64,000 nucleotides of DNA from Rhizophagus irregularis (lineage: Eukaryota; Glomeromycota; Glomeromycetes; Glomerales; Glomeraceae), in the NCBI RefSeq assembly GCF_026210795.1, contig NC_089459.1, forward strand, positions 1,302,001 through 1,366,000. Reading direction: 5' to 3'. The translations under genes and the position numbers were made by a program. The notes under the pieces are model-generated. The model was not told the origin of the DNA, did no database searches, and saw only the letters and a program-made list of their open reading frames with translations. Within the stretch, counting starts at the first letter, position 1, and each line of letters starts with the position of its first letter. This document shows positions 48,685 through 60,500 of the stretch, in pieces.

Positions 48685-51341
48685 ATGTTAGGATTTGATG
48701 TTTCTAGACTTCCACAAACAGAAGATGATATCGATTTTTCCGATATTGAAGCAAAATATCAAGTTCCCTTCGAGGAAGGCTTTGATACAATTATTGTAGT
48801 GGATAACGTGCCTATAGTTGATGAACGTAAAGTAGATAAGTTATTGACAGTCATAAAGAAGATTTTTAAGAATGCCGGAGAGATCAAAGAAAATGGTATT
48901 AATATGCCAATGGAAATTTCCTCGGAAGCTGAAAAATTAAATTCTAAGGGGTTGCTAAATGAATTCTTTTACTTTACAATGTCGAATAAAACTATTTAAT
49001 ACAGTAATTAACTATCAAGTTTTGTGTATTTTCTAGATATCTCTTTATTGAATTTGAAACACCCGAACAAGCAAGTTTGGCAATAAAAAATTATGATAAT
49101 TATCCAATGGATAAGACACATTATCTTTCCGTAAATAGATTTACTGATATTGAAAAGTATTCACAAATAGAAGAAGAATACAAAGAACCTGAAGAAGAAA
49201 AATTTGTCGAAAAAGTAATGATATTATCATTTTATTTAGCATTAATTTTAAATCTAACTTCATTGTTATTATAGGAGCATCTAAGGAGCTGGCTTACTGA
49301 TCCACAAGCACGTGATCAATTTGTGCTTTATCGTGGAGACGACGTGAGCATTTTTTGGAATAGAAAGACCGAACCTCCGGAAGAAGAGCATAAACGTGTT
49401 GTAAGTATTATTATCTTATATTGCACATTCATGAATATTATTTGAGTGTAAATATACTTTTATTTTTACAGTATTGGACTGAAACATATGTCCAATGGTC
49501 GCCCCTGGGAACTTATTTAGCGACATTTCATCGTCAGGGTATTGCACTATGGGGAGGTCCTAGTTGGAACAAAATTATTAGATTCGTTCATCCAGGTGTT
49601 AAACTGATAGATTTTTCTCCCAATGAACGTTTTCTTGTTACATGGAGTAATGAACCTATCACTCTTGGAACAAATGGAGGCTTAGGTACCCCATTTGGAC
49701 ATGAAGATGAAGGGAATCAAATTATTATATGGGACGTTTTAACCGGAAACCTTTTGCGTTCATTTCCGTCTTCAACATCGACTGACGGAACTCCTAATAA
49801 AATTACATGGCCAATGTTTAAGTGGTCTCCATTTGATAAGTATTTTGCCAGGGTTACACCAGGACAACAGATTTCCGTGTATGAAACACCTTCAATGGTA
49901 TTAGTTGATAAGAAAAGTATTAAGATTGAAGGAGTAGAAGATTTTGAGTGGGCACCCGCTTCTGATAAAGAAAAACATAATTCGGGTGATAAAAAGAATA
50001 AAGAGAAATTGTTAAGTTATTGGACGCCGGAAATTGATAATCAGCCTGCTCGTGTCACTTTGTTAAATATTCCTTCTAAAGAGATTATACGAACAAGGAA
50101 TTTGGTCAACGTTAAAGATGTAAGTTTCTTAAATTTATTAAATTTTATTAAATCATTGAAACATACTAAAAAAATTATTTTTATATAATAGTGTAAAATG
50201 CACTGGCAGTCAAATGGTGATTTTCTGTGTGTTAAAATTGATCGACACACAAAAACCAAAAAATCCACATTTGCAAATCTTGAAATATTTAGAGTTCGTG
50301 AGAAAGACATTCCTGTTGAAGTCATTGAAGTCAAGGATAGAGTTATTGCTTTTGCATGGGAACCTAAAGGTGAACGTTTTGCAATTATCACAACAAATGA
50401 TCCTAGTTATGGACAACCAACTCAAGGTGGTGTTACTTTGAGAACTAATGTTTCATTTTATTGTCTTGAGAAACCTAAACCTGGTAAAGGTGGCGGCACA
50501 GCTAATTTTAAACTAATTAGTAAGTATCAATAGTTTACTCTTAGTAAGCTTTTCTTGTACAAAGAAAGATAGATTATTTATTTATTTCTTTAGAAACACT
50601 GGAGAAGAAAACTGCTAATGCTATTTACTGGTCGCCACGTGGTCGACACGTAATATTGGCAACTCTTCGGTCGACGACTGTTTTTGACCTAGAATTTTGG
50701 GACTTAGATTTTGACACTATTGGTGATCAAAAAGAAGGATCAAAAAATGATTCATCTGCTTCCATACAACTAATGTCTACTCAGGAACACTATGGTGTTA
50801 CTGATATTGAATGGGATCCCACGGGACGTTATGTAATTACTAGTGCTAGTGTCTGGAGACATTCGGTAAATATAAATATCTAGAAGTTGCTGTAGGTGAT
50901 AAGTAATTTATTTTTAACATCGCCACGTTCTCGATTTCATAGATGGAAAATGGGTACACTCTTTGGGATTTTAAAGGAGCACAGCTGCAAAAACAGTTGT
51001 TAGACAACTTTAAGCAATTGTTATGGAGACCTCGTCCAAAAAGTTTATTATCAGATGATGATAAAAAGACGATCAGAAAGAATCTGAGAGAATATTCTAA
51101 AACATTCGAAGCAGAAGATGCTCTTGCACAAACTTCAGTATCTAAAGAATTATTAGCACATCGTCGTCGTCTTATTGATGAATGGAACGCTTGGCGTAAA
51201 CGCGTTGAAAAAGATCTAGCAGAAGAAAGAGAAAGAGCGGGAGTGCCAGTCATCTCTAGAAAGGATGATGATAATGTGGAAATTATTGAAGAATGGATTG
51301 AGGAAGTTGTAGATGAAATTGAAGAAATAGTTGAAGATTAA
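48685..51341 (+). CDS. PRT1: Translation initiation factor eIF3 subunit b, 7 exons
   Basis: Exons 48685-48950, 49037-49214, 49275-49400, 49472-50119, 50192-50519, 50594-50865 and 50943-51341 join into 738 residues, near the usual length. The RNA recognition motif has TIIVVDNVP (RNP2) and [20 protein letters not shown] (RNP1). The body is a WD-type propeller: [67 protein letters not shown] and [13 protein letters not shown]. The acidic C-terminus has [10 protein letters not shown] and a helical part. eIF3b is the central scaffold of eIF3 and helps place the 40S subunit on mRNA. It ends 231 bp from the stop of the convergent INH1 gene. Confidence 0.97.
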
Positions 51342-51571
51342 TTATCCTTCTATTATTATTAATTCGCTTATATAGTTCATATTAAAAATATTTAAAATAT
51401 TTGTATTGCATTATTTAGTTATTAAGATGTAATTGACAAGATATATTAAGTAATTATATTTTAAATTTTAAACGTAAATAACAATCTTGTTATAAGAAAC
51501 GTAAAACAACTTTTTTTTGAATAGTAAAATTGCGACAAGAGAAAACTATATGATACAAAAAACTTTTTATT

Positions 51572-51974
51572 CTAATCCTTTTCCTTTTTTTTATCACTAA
51601 GTTCGTCAAGATTTTCTTCGAGTTCTTTCAATTTCTTTTTTTGTTTTGCAAGTTCTTCACGAAGGTGCTTTACTTTTTCCGCATCCTGAAAATAGCGAAG
51701 TAAATTATAGAATTATAAAATATAAAGTGAAATATAATTAATCACTCACTTGCGCACGAATCCATTGGTCTTCAATAGCCTTCTCTTTTTTGGAAAAAGT
51801 AGAGTCAGTAGCATCTCTAATATGGCCCTCAGGTCCAGATGCAAAATAACGAGGACGTGTAAGTACAGCCAACTGTGAAGAGGTTAGTAAACGATGAATT
51901 CGAGCTGCTGGTACAATTTTGTTCATGTCATTAATTAAACGAAAAGCTCCAGAACGAGAAAGTACACTTCGCAT
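51572..51974 (-). CDS. INH1: Mitochondrial F1-ATPase inhibitor IF1, 2 exons
   Basis: Exons 51974-51750 and 51685-51572 give 112 residues. The N-terminus (MRSVLSRSGAFRLIND) is a typical Arg/Ser matrix-targeting sequence. The inhibitory core follows: SKKEKAIEDQWIRAQ, and then a long coiled coil (HLREELAKQKKKLKELEENL). IF1 binds F1 when the matrix becomes acidic and stops wasteful ATP hydrolysis. It lies tail to tail with PRT1. Confidence 0.9.
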
Positions 51975-52078
51975 TTTAAGAATTTATGTACAGATAAATT
52001 TTTTAGATTTCATGTTTAATAGACTTTTAGATTTTATAACACATTTGTAATACAATAATAAGTCATGTGATTACTACG

Positions 52079-53509
52079 TCAGTCATTGCCTACACCCTCT
52101 AAAGCCTTGTCTAATTTTATATGATTTATGCGATCATTCCATATGGTTGCGTAATAAAAAATGGATTCAAGTTTATCCTCTCGCAGTTTTGAAAACTGGT
52201 TATTAGTAGAATGTTCACGTAATAATTTTACCAAAGCTTTCTCATATAACTTATCTATAATGCTCTCCTTTAATTCTAATTCATGATCTTGTTCAAATTG
52301 TTCTTTCCATTTCACATATTCTTCACATTCTTCTACATCAGAACTTTCACAATTTGAAGAATCTGAGTTTTGCGTATCTTCCGTTTCCATACCTTCATTT
52401 TCACTATTTCCTGAAATCTTTCCCCATTCACCAACTTCAATATCATCTGCATCGGTAGACCAGTCGTCACGTTTATTTATTAAATTAATGTTCGAAATAC
52501 TTCTTCCGGGAACTTCAATATTGCTTGACTGATCTTTTGAGTTAATATTTACTTGTCCCGTCACTATTCGATTTGGTAACATATGTTGACGAAAATCACC
52601 TTTAATTTTATAACCACGAAATCGTAATACTCTACGTATTTCCTGTACTGTAATCTAATAATATAAATAATTCATTATGTCCACAACACTTAATTTTTAT
52701 TTAGATTCTCCATGTTTTCTTACCAAATGCTTAATATTCTCTTGCGGATACAGTCTTTCATGATGTTGATTTAAGATAATTAAGTCATAAATAATAATAG
52801 TTAACCAACCTCTTAGTACATCATAAAGTGAGCATAAAATATGATTTGGAAGTTCTTTATCTTTGGTCTCCATATCACTAAACAAGAATAAAATCTTATT
52901 ATTTTAATTAAATAATGTGAATACCAAAGTAAATACTCACAACTTGAATAATTCTATCTTTGATTTATCCTGTTGCAATTTCGATTCATTAGTGATAGAA
53001 TCAATTTCAATCCCGCAACTTATCTCATTTTCTTCAAGTTTTTGAATCAACATTTTAGCAGACTTATCTTCAAGTTTGGCCCATTCTTTACTCATTTCTC
53101 TAGCAGCCGGTATATGCTCATAGTTCAAAGGTTCATTCTTGATTCTTCCAATTTCTTTAGCATATCGTAGCTCATTTTCTAATTTTTCAATATACATAAT
53201 AACTTGTAAAGGAGTTTTCGTTTTTATTCTTCTCGATATCTCGACGGGATTATGTTTACCACATCGCTGTAATGCAGTAAAAAATTGATTAATTTCTGAT
53301 GCTTCCCAATTCACATTATGTTCAGAACGAATGTGGTTTATTTTTTCTCCGGAATTGAAAAAAAATTCTTGTTCTGTTAAGAATTTATGATAATTTATTA
53401 CAGGAATATCAACATTGGATCGCTGATTTTCCAAAGAAGAAACTAAATTTTTATAATTTAATATGAAGAGATTTATATCTATTTCTGAATCAGGCGAAGT
53501 TTCGGTCAT
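52079..53509 (-). CDS. Rrn5-like SANT/Myb protein, possible RNA polymerase I upstream factor, 3 exons
   Basis: Exons 53509-52941, 52877-52724 and 52654-52079 join into 432 residues. The N-terminal third has a SANT-type repeat: WEASEINQFFTALQRCGKHN then PVEISRRI and TPLQVIMYIEKLE, which resembles Rrn5 of the upstream activation factor (UAF) that starts rDNA transcription. A helical middle part with LPNHILCSLYDVLRGWL and IRRVLRFRGYKIKGDF follows, then a very acidic C-terminal half. The remaining parts do not show a named domain, so another SANT-domain factor (for example of Pol III) is possible. It is head to head with RPC31, 183 bp apart. Confidence 0.55.
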
Positions 53510-53692
53510 ATTTTTTTTAAGAACAACACCCTTGCACCGATTTTTTTACGATCGACAATCCTTTTTTTTTTGGCAAATCAAATTTGGATTTTAGGTTTCG
53601 GTTTTAGTATTCAAAATTTGCTGAAGAGAAACTTCAATTTTTACTAAGCCTTAACTATAGGCAGTTCTATATTAGTATATTCCTAGCCGATA
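53510..53692. promoter_or_regulatory. Shared upstream region of the Rrn5-like gene and RPC31
   Basis: Only 183 bp separate the divergent start codons of two genes tied to Pol I and Pol III. T runs lie at 53515-53575. No individual motif can be assigned. Confidence 0.5.
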
Positions 53693-54779
53693 ATGAGTAG
53701 AGGTAGAGGAGGTGGACGTCGGGGCTTTGGTGGAAGAAATGGATCGGGATTTGGTCGCCCGAATTTCTCAAGTGAATTACAAGCTATATTACATCAAACT
53801 CTTTCAAGTGACACACCTCCCGTATTATTTTACCATTTTTCTTTTTTGTTCTTTTTTGTATATTAATTTTGATATCTTTATTGTAAATTAGAGGATCGAA
53901 TTTCAAGAACCAATACCACCTTCTGAAGATGAACACAAAATGCTTAACGCATTGTTTGGATATAAGGCATCCCTTAAAGATTCAGCTTTCTTTATAACAC
54001 CAGCACCTCCCTCACCTGGTACGATTAGATTGATCATGAATTTTATTCTAATTTCCTTGTAATAATTCTATTTCTTCTTTAGATATTCAACGATATTCTG
54101 ATCAATTTAAAAAAAAGAAAGCTCAACATTCATTGCGAGATGTTAAGACAGGTTGCGTAAAAGTTGTGATGTGAATTAACTTAAAATTAAATTCTATTCT
54201 TACTTATTAAAAATACAATCAGACTTAGCATTTTTTCCACATGAGTTACATATAGTTAAAGATGACTCAATTATAGTAACAGTTTCCACTGATGGTATTG
54301 TATTTCTGAAGAAATATTTATTTATTTATTATTTATTTATCTATCTATTTATTTATTTATTTATTTAATAGCAAACCAGAAGAAAGTTCAATTTGATTTG
54401 GATTTGACATTTGGACAATTGTTAGAACAAGAAAGTAAAGAAAAAGCTAAAAATGTGGAGGTATTTTAAGAAAATTATTTGAATTTTTTTACTTTTTAAA
54501 TGGTGATTAACAATAAATATATATGAATTAGCATGGAAATGAAAATGAATTTGAAAAATACCCAGATATGGAGCAGATTCAAGAAGATGAAGAATATGGT
54601 GATGCTACAGATTATGTTGAAAGTTATTTTGATAATGGAGAAACAGATGATGCATTTGATGATGATGGAGGAAAGATAATTTTTCTAGTTATACTAGTTA
54701 TATTTATTTAGTATATATTATTAATATATATATTTTTTTATTTTTTATAGGAGGTGGAGGAGAAGCATATTTTGACTAA
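53693..54779 (+). CDS. RPC31: RNA polymerase III subunit RPC31 (RPC7), 7 exons
   Basis: Exons 53693-53821, 53892-54018, 54083-54151, 54223-54294, 54372-54460 and 54532 onward give an RG-rich start (MSRGRGGGRRGFGGRNGSGF), a middle with FKKKKAQHSLRDVK and KKVQFDLDLTFGQLLEQ, and an acidic end with YVESYFDNGETDDAFDDD. This layout is that of Rpc31, part of the Pol III-specific C82-C34-C31 subcomplex needed for initiation. The last junction is odd: the expected tail GGGGEAYFD (54751-54779, after a good acceptor) needs a donor near 54670, where only GGAGGAAAGATA is found and no GT in the right phase. The choices are a non-canonical donor, a retained intron giving a stop near 54710, or a longer tail in another frame. 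Confidence 0.8.
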
Positions 54780-55263
54780 ACATTGGAAATCTTTATTAAA
54801 AATCATAATAGAATTACTGAAAAATAATCAAAAAAAAGGAAAGAAATATTTAAATATTAGTTAAATTATAAATTTTGTATTATATAAAAAAATAAAAAAA
54901 TTATTTTTATTATTATTATTATTATACTTTAAGAAAGCAGAAAAATTTAATTATTAAATATATAAGTTTTATAAATTAATAAGTATTAATAATAATTATT
55001 ATTATAATAAACTAGTTGTAACCAATTGCTTTGCAATAGGATTCTTCTCTTTTTATTTTTTATATGTATTCTAGGGACTTGGAATTTTTTCAGTTATAAA
55101 AAATTTATTTTTTACATTCTAGTTAAATGTCTTATGTTTTAATATGTTAATATATTTTAATTTTACCTAGTATTATGTAATTTTATCTAGAGTATTTAGA
55201 ATGTAATATATTACAGATTTACAGGTGTAATAAAAAACAAAACTCTAATATTTATTTGTATAA
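54780..55263. other. AT-rich 3' flank, no gene
   Basis: Follows RPC31; contains only AT-rich sequence and short TTATTA runs. Confidence 0.6.
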
Positions 55264-55650
55264 GACTAATTTTCTCTCCATGTGATTTAACCCAGATGAC
55301 ATCACCTATGTAAAATTAAATCATATAAACCTGGTATATATGTATATTACATCATTCATAAAAAAATAATAGTCAGATTTAGATTAGTTAGGATTAGAGT
55401 TAAGGTTAGAATTAGGAATTTAGAAATTTAGAAATTTAGGAATTTAGGAATTTAGGAATTTAGGATTAGAAGATTAAAATTAGGATTAGGATTAAGGTTA
55501 GGATTATGGTTAGAAAATTAGAATTAAGGTAAGGTTTAGGTTTGCTGGAGTTGTTAAATTTGAAATTTACAGTTATAAAAGTTATAAATTTTAATTTTTA
55601 GTACAGGTAATATTACCTAGGTGATATCTTCCAGAGAGAAAGTTAGCAAA
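55264..55650. repeat. Inverted-repeat-flanked, TTAGG-rich degenerate tract
   Basis: The core (about 55377-55545) is made of TTAGGA, TTAGGT, GGAATTTA and related words repeated more than twenty times. It is flanked by imperfect inverted repeats: CTAATTTTCTCTCC with GACATCACCTA on the left, and on the right the inverse of GCTAACTTTCTCTCTGG with ATATCACCTA. It may be a worn interstitial telomere-like tract inside a small inverted-repeat element. Confidence 0.55.
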
Positions 55651-56248
55651 ATTCTATTTATTTATATAAAAATATATAAAATAAAAAAAATTATCATTTT
55701 TTTTTATTTTTTTTTTATTCAAATTAACTTGAAATTTGATTTCAAATTAGATTAGGTTAAACAGATAATCTGATATAATTTGATCTGATTTAATCTGAAA
55801 AAAAATTTCAGGTCAGTTTTATCAATTAACTTATTAAACCTGATTTAATAATCCATTTATAATTCTAGTAAAATACTTCTACTGATATTATTTTTATACT
55901 GATATAAATTTGATTTTCAGTAATCTACATAATTTTTAAATTAATTTCTCAATAATTAGTGATCTAATTTTTATAGTACTTGGAATTTAAGCTATTTTTT
56001 ACTCAAAGAATTGAATTTTGCCATTTATTTTACTGTATCTGCCTTAGTTAAAAAGTTAAAATTTTACTTTTTTATAAATTAGATGATTTTATTTTACAAA
56101 ATTTCACTATTAATTAAATAAATAAATGCTTTTAAAATATTGCTTTAAATCTTAATTTTAAAATAAATATAAATTTATTTACTGGAACTTGTAATTTATA
56201 CTGTAAATTTAATTTAAAATTGATGCTTTCTTTTTGTAATCCACTATA
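55651..56248. other. AT-rich, no gene
   Basis: No coding region. Around 55730-55870 TCTGAT/ATCAGA-like words recur weakly. Confidence 0.5.
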
Positions 56249-56525
56249 CACTGATCAAAAATTATATATCAATAGCAGATATATATTAGATATGTATTTG
56301 ATATGTGTAGTAAAAATGCAAAAAATTGGGTACTCAATATGTGTAATATATGTATAAATATATATATTTATATATATCGGTACCTAATATATATATGATA
56401 TGTAGATAATATATAAATGATATATATATTTACCCATATCTTACACATATCTAATACCCAATTTTCTGCATTTTTACTATATATCAGGTATATATCTGAT
56501 ATATATCTATTATAAAAAACTTATT
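56249..56525. mobile_element. Worn palindromic MITE related to the CACTG family
   Basis: Two arms of about 75 bp are inverse copies, both with GTAAAAATGCA(A/G)AAAATTGGG. The left end (CACTGATCAAAAATT) resembles the CACTGGTAAAAAAATG end of the element at 25422, and the interior has the same TATATGTATGATATGTG-like words. The right end has lost CACTG. No target duplication was found. Confidence 0.55.
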
Positions 56526-56639
56526 AAATAATTTAGAAAAAAACTCTTCCCTATACCGTTCACGTCCATTTTTCACATAAGAAATAATACGCTTTTTTCT
56601 CGTTAAGTTACTAGAAAATTAGCACTTCAGTATTAAGAC

Positions 56640-59130
56640 AAAAGTGTTCCTTATCTTACATAACACACTTTTTATTATCACTCTTTTCAGTTCGCAAAGG
56701 TTTATAAGGGCTTATTAGTCCTTTACAGAAAAAAGTTTGCAGTTTTCTTACAAAGTTTTCTTCACAAGAAGGCGTAAATACAGTGCACCAATCAGATATA
56801 GGATGCCGAATAAAGAAATTGTTGTCGGCTATACTTTTTTCTGTCCAGAAAAAGTAAAACGGTATACGGGTGTGGATACGATCTACTCCACCCGAAAAGG
56901 AAAGTCCTACATCCTTTTACATGTGGATTCGTTACAGAAAAAGAAAAATACATTGATGATTATTACCAATAATAGACATATAGTGAAGCTATATGATAAG
57001 CCGTTTAAGACTAGTTCAGATAGGACTATTATGAATACTAAATACAGGATTTCAAAATACTTAACAAGTGTATTTTGTGGGTTACCTATTGATTTAAATG
57101 CTAGAAATAAGTATTTTTGTAGAATACGTCAATTATTATTGGATAAACTTGTAGCGATAGAAAATAGATTAAAGAAACAAGAAAAGAATAGACAGACTAC
57201 AACTTATATTAAATTTAGTTACGGTAAACGAACATGGTATTTGGGGTTATATTCCATGTTCATTTTGTAGTAATGTCTGTGCTTATGTAATGTCAAACAA
57301 TAGGAAAGTATATCAAAATTGTCGTTCAAAGGTGATAGTAACACCTACACCTCCCATGCAAAATACGTTTAAAAATTATTGTCAAAGTAAACAAATAGTA
57401 AGTAAACGCATAAGCGTTACTTATACAAAAAAGGTTTCAATGGATAGTGGTACAGGTAACTATTTAGTTACATACTCGAATTTGGGTATTAACAAACAGT
57501 TCAAAATAATGAAAGAACAAAAGAAGTATAAAAAGAGGTTTACGAATAGCCTTAAAAATAATAAGAATAAATGGAATTACACTAATAATAGATTTGAGTC
57601 AAAGTCAGTAGTTTCCAAACATCGATTGAAACGAAGATGTGATATTCTTAAGAAACATTATATCTCAAACAAGGAATTGGAGTTTCTGTTAGACCAAGTT
57701 ACAAGTAGATCAGGATACAACATGTTGAAAGAAGATATTTTTATTAACCATTCCTTCAACAGTGAATATTTTCTTGAATTAAGAAAGAAAAAAGAAGCTA
57801 CTTTTGAACGTGAAGATATTAAGGTGGCAGAACAGTCGACCAGTGCTGGTAAGAATACTATGGTCAATAATATTACCACAAATTTTCAAGAGCTACAAAT
57901 TAGAAAACAGGATAACGTGCTTCTCTGGCAAGAAATACTACGTGGTTAAATACCGATTACAAGGCCTGAATTTCATAGGGGTTGAATAGTGTCAGAGATC
58001 TTCAAACTCTGATGACATATTGTAATAGAGTTAAAAAAAAAAGACTTACTTATAAATTGTCTTATAATTATGTTATTGGTCAGTGTGAAACAAGAGCTCG
58101 TAAGATAAAGAGCGTCTCGTGGTATTAAGAAGGTATGAATAAGTAATTAGTTATTCTTGTTTTGTTTTTCTATTTTCTTTTGTGAGATGGCTAATTACAA
58201 AGAAACAAATTATCAAAAGAGAAAAAATGAATAATTATTTTTGGATTTTAAATCATTCCTTATCTGATAATATTTACATAAGGCTATTAAGTTAGATAAA
58301 AAAATATATAGACAGATTATCTATTGAATTTATTTTGTAGTTTCACACCATTCCATATTTGATTATATTTACATATGGCAAATTTTATTTGAAAGAAAAA
58401 TATATAGACTTCTTTTAGTAGTTTTAACGAATTAATTATATAGTCATTTCATCATTCTGTATTAGATAGTATGTACATACAGCTTTTTTAATAAAGAAAG
58501 AATCATACATGCACGTTATTTATAACGTGTAGCGATTAAAAATTTTTTTAGCTAAAATTATACAGGAGTATTCAAGAGATGATATAGATACACAAGAATT
58601 AAAAGGTAAAATTAATGAGCTTGGTATGTGGGATATTGGATGTTTATATGATTTTACATTTTTAATGAAGAATCAAATCAGTTGTCAGTTAATAGAATTA
58701 TTAAGGTGCTATAAAATAATTGAAAAAAAATTGTTGTATAAGGTACTGAAACAAATAACTGGGAGAGTTTTATTAGAATTCAAAGTGCTTATTTGGGAAC
58801 CAAAGAATGAGTTACAAATAAAGAAAGAAAAGCAGTGCGGTATTAGCAGTAAAGATAAAAAAGCTAAGTCACATAGTAAACGCACTGAAGTGGATGTTAA
58901 AAATGTTGGCTGTAAGATGTTAGAAAGTAATTGGAATAAATGGAATGATTTGGCATTCCATCGAGATGGTCATTGGGCAAATTTTTAGGTAGATCATGAC
59001 AGTCACCTTTGAATTTGAGGTCGCTTAATTCTTATATGTATTTGTTTATCTTATATTTTGTAAGTTTATATATGTAAGTAAGCGTGATTATAATAGGACA
59101 TGATCGCATCTATAATAAAGTATTAAAAAA
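56640..59130 (+). CDS. Copy B of the unrecognised two-copy family
   Basis: Open frames lie at 56737-57270, 57290-57949 and, after a gap of intron-like AT-rich DNA, about 58575-58988. The first has RYRMPNKEIVVGYTFFCPEK, SYILLHVDSLQKKK and YRISKYLTSVFCGLPIDLN. Between the first and second frames is a paired-Cys motif (CSFCSNVC) close to MSNNRKV. The second frame is strongly basic with INHSFNSEYFLELRKKKE. The third has LGMWDIGCLYDFTFLMKNQ and ends HRDGHWANF. The 3' end has an A run near 59130, at the same place as in copy A. The frames do not form one obvious whole gene as they stand. No transposase, reverse transcriptase or other domain is recognised. It may be a mobile gene or a lineage-specific gene family. 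Confidence 0.5.
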
Positions 59131-59689
59131 AAAAAATATATATATATATATCTATTATCAATATATTAATTTTTAACCAGTGATATATATATACTAATAT
59201 TATATATAAATTTTTTATATTTCATTTTACAATTAATGAAAAAACTTTGTTGTACTAATATTATATATAGTTTTGTGATGTAATATATATTGATACTTTT
59301 TTTGTCCCTTTATAAATCATAATTAACTTATAAGTAAGATGTACTAATAATTTAGATTATATTAGCATATAATCTTACTTAATATGTTATAGTGCATTTT
59401 ATATTTATATTGGAAATTATATCTCAAATGATTTCAACTACAGGTAAAAACAAAATACTTTTCAAACAAAAAAAGAGTTGTTTAATATATATACAAAAAA
59501 AACAACTTTGTTTAATTATCAAAAATACTACTATTTTATATAAAATTAAACAAAATATTATCTTTGATATTTTTTTTTTAGCTGAATGTAAATTCAAACT
59601 TAAAAAAATTAAATAAATAGAGAAAAAAACTCACATATTTTTCTCAAATTAAAGAGACTCTTTTATTATAAATAATAACCAATATGATC
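59131..59689. other. AT-rich, no gene
   Basis: Low-complexity AT sequence; a 74-codon Ile/Lys-rich frame at 59392-59616 has no recognisable motif. Confidence 0.5.
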
Positions 59690-59960
59690 TTATTATAAAT
59701 ACTGATATATTATATGAAAAAGGCTCAAAAAGCTAAATTTTTACACAGCAGTTTGAAGTTAATAATTTTACAGCTAATAAATGGATAAACAAATTTAAAG
59801 AACATTATAATTTAAAATAATATGTTAAATGAAATGAAATTAAAAATGCATTATTGGAAACATTAGAAGAAGAAAGAAAAATTTTATATAAAACTATTAA
59901 AAATTATGATTTAAATAATATTTTTAATTGTAATTATTGTAATTAAACAGGTAATTTTAA
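59690..59960 (+). mobile_element. Fragment of a pogo/Tigger transposase
   Basis: Translation shows FEVNNFTANKWINKFKEHYN, the end of a CENP-B/Tc5 helix-turn-helix, and further on KTIKNYDLNNIFNCN, the place where Tigger proteins read NYDLxxIYNxDET. Stops interrupt it and the rest of the enzyme is missing. It is an old remnant. Confidence 0.5.
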
Positions 59961-60500
59961 ATTTTTTTAAAAAAAATAATTAAATAATATTTTAATCTTT
60001 TTTTTATTTTAAAACTATATTGGGATCTTAAATTTTTTAAATATTAGTACAAAGTTCACTTTCTGGAAAAAAAAAATTAAAAAATGTATTATACTCCTAC
60101 TCATATATAATACAACTGGAACTGAAAAATTGAAGTTACTTTTTATCAATTTTGTTATTCTTTTTTTTAAAAAAATATTTTATTACATTTATTTTAAAAA
60201 AAAACTATATTATTTTTATTTTAAAAACAATTTATTATATTTCTTTTTTTAAAAGTATTTCACTTTTTTTTTTTAAAGATATATAGTTTAAAATTTCTAA
60301 AAAATAGACTGAAGTGAATATTCTTTTATGGCTTTTAAATTTTTTAATAAGAGTTTTTTTTTTATATATATTATAATATTTTTCTAAATTAATATAACTA
60401 TTGTATTTTATTAATAAGCTTAAAATCCACAATTCTGCAATTTACCTAATCAGTTTTGGCACTAATTTACTGAACCAATTTAAAAAAAAATATTTACATA
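59961..60500. other. AT-rich, no gene
   Basis: Runs of A and T; nothing supported. Confidence 0.5.

Noticed and set aside
59140-59160. TA-dinucleotide run as an origin or regulatory site
   Set aside because: Such runs are common in this AT-rich sequence and nothing else marks the site.
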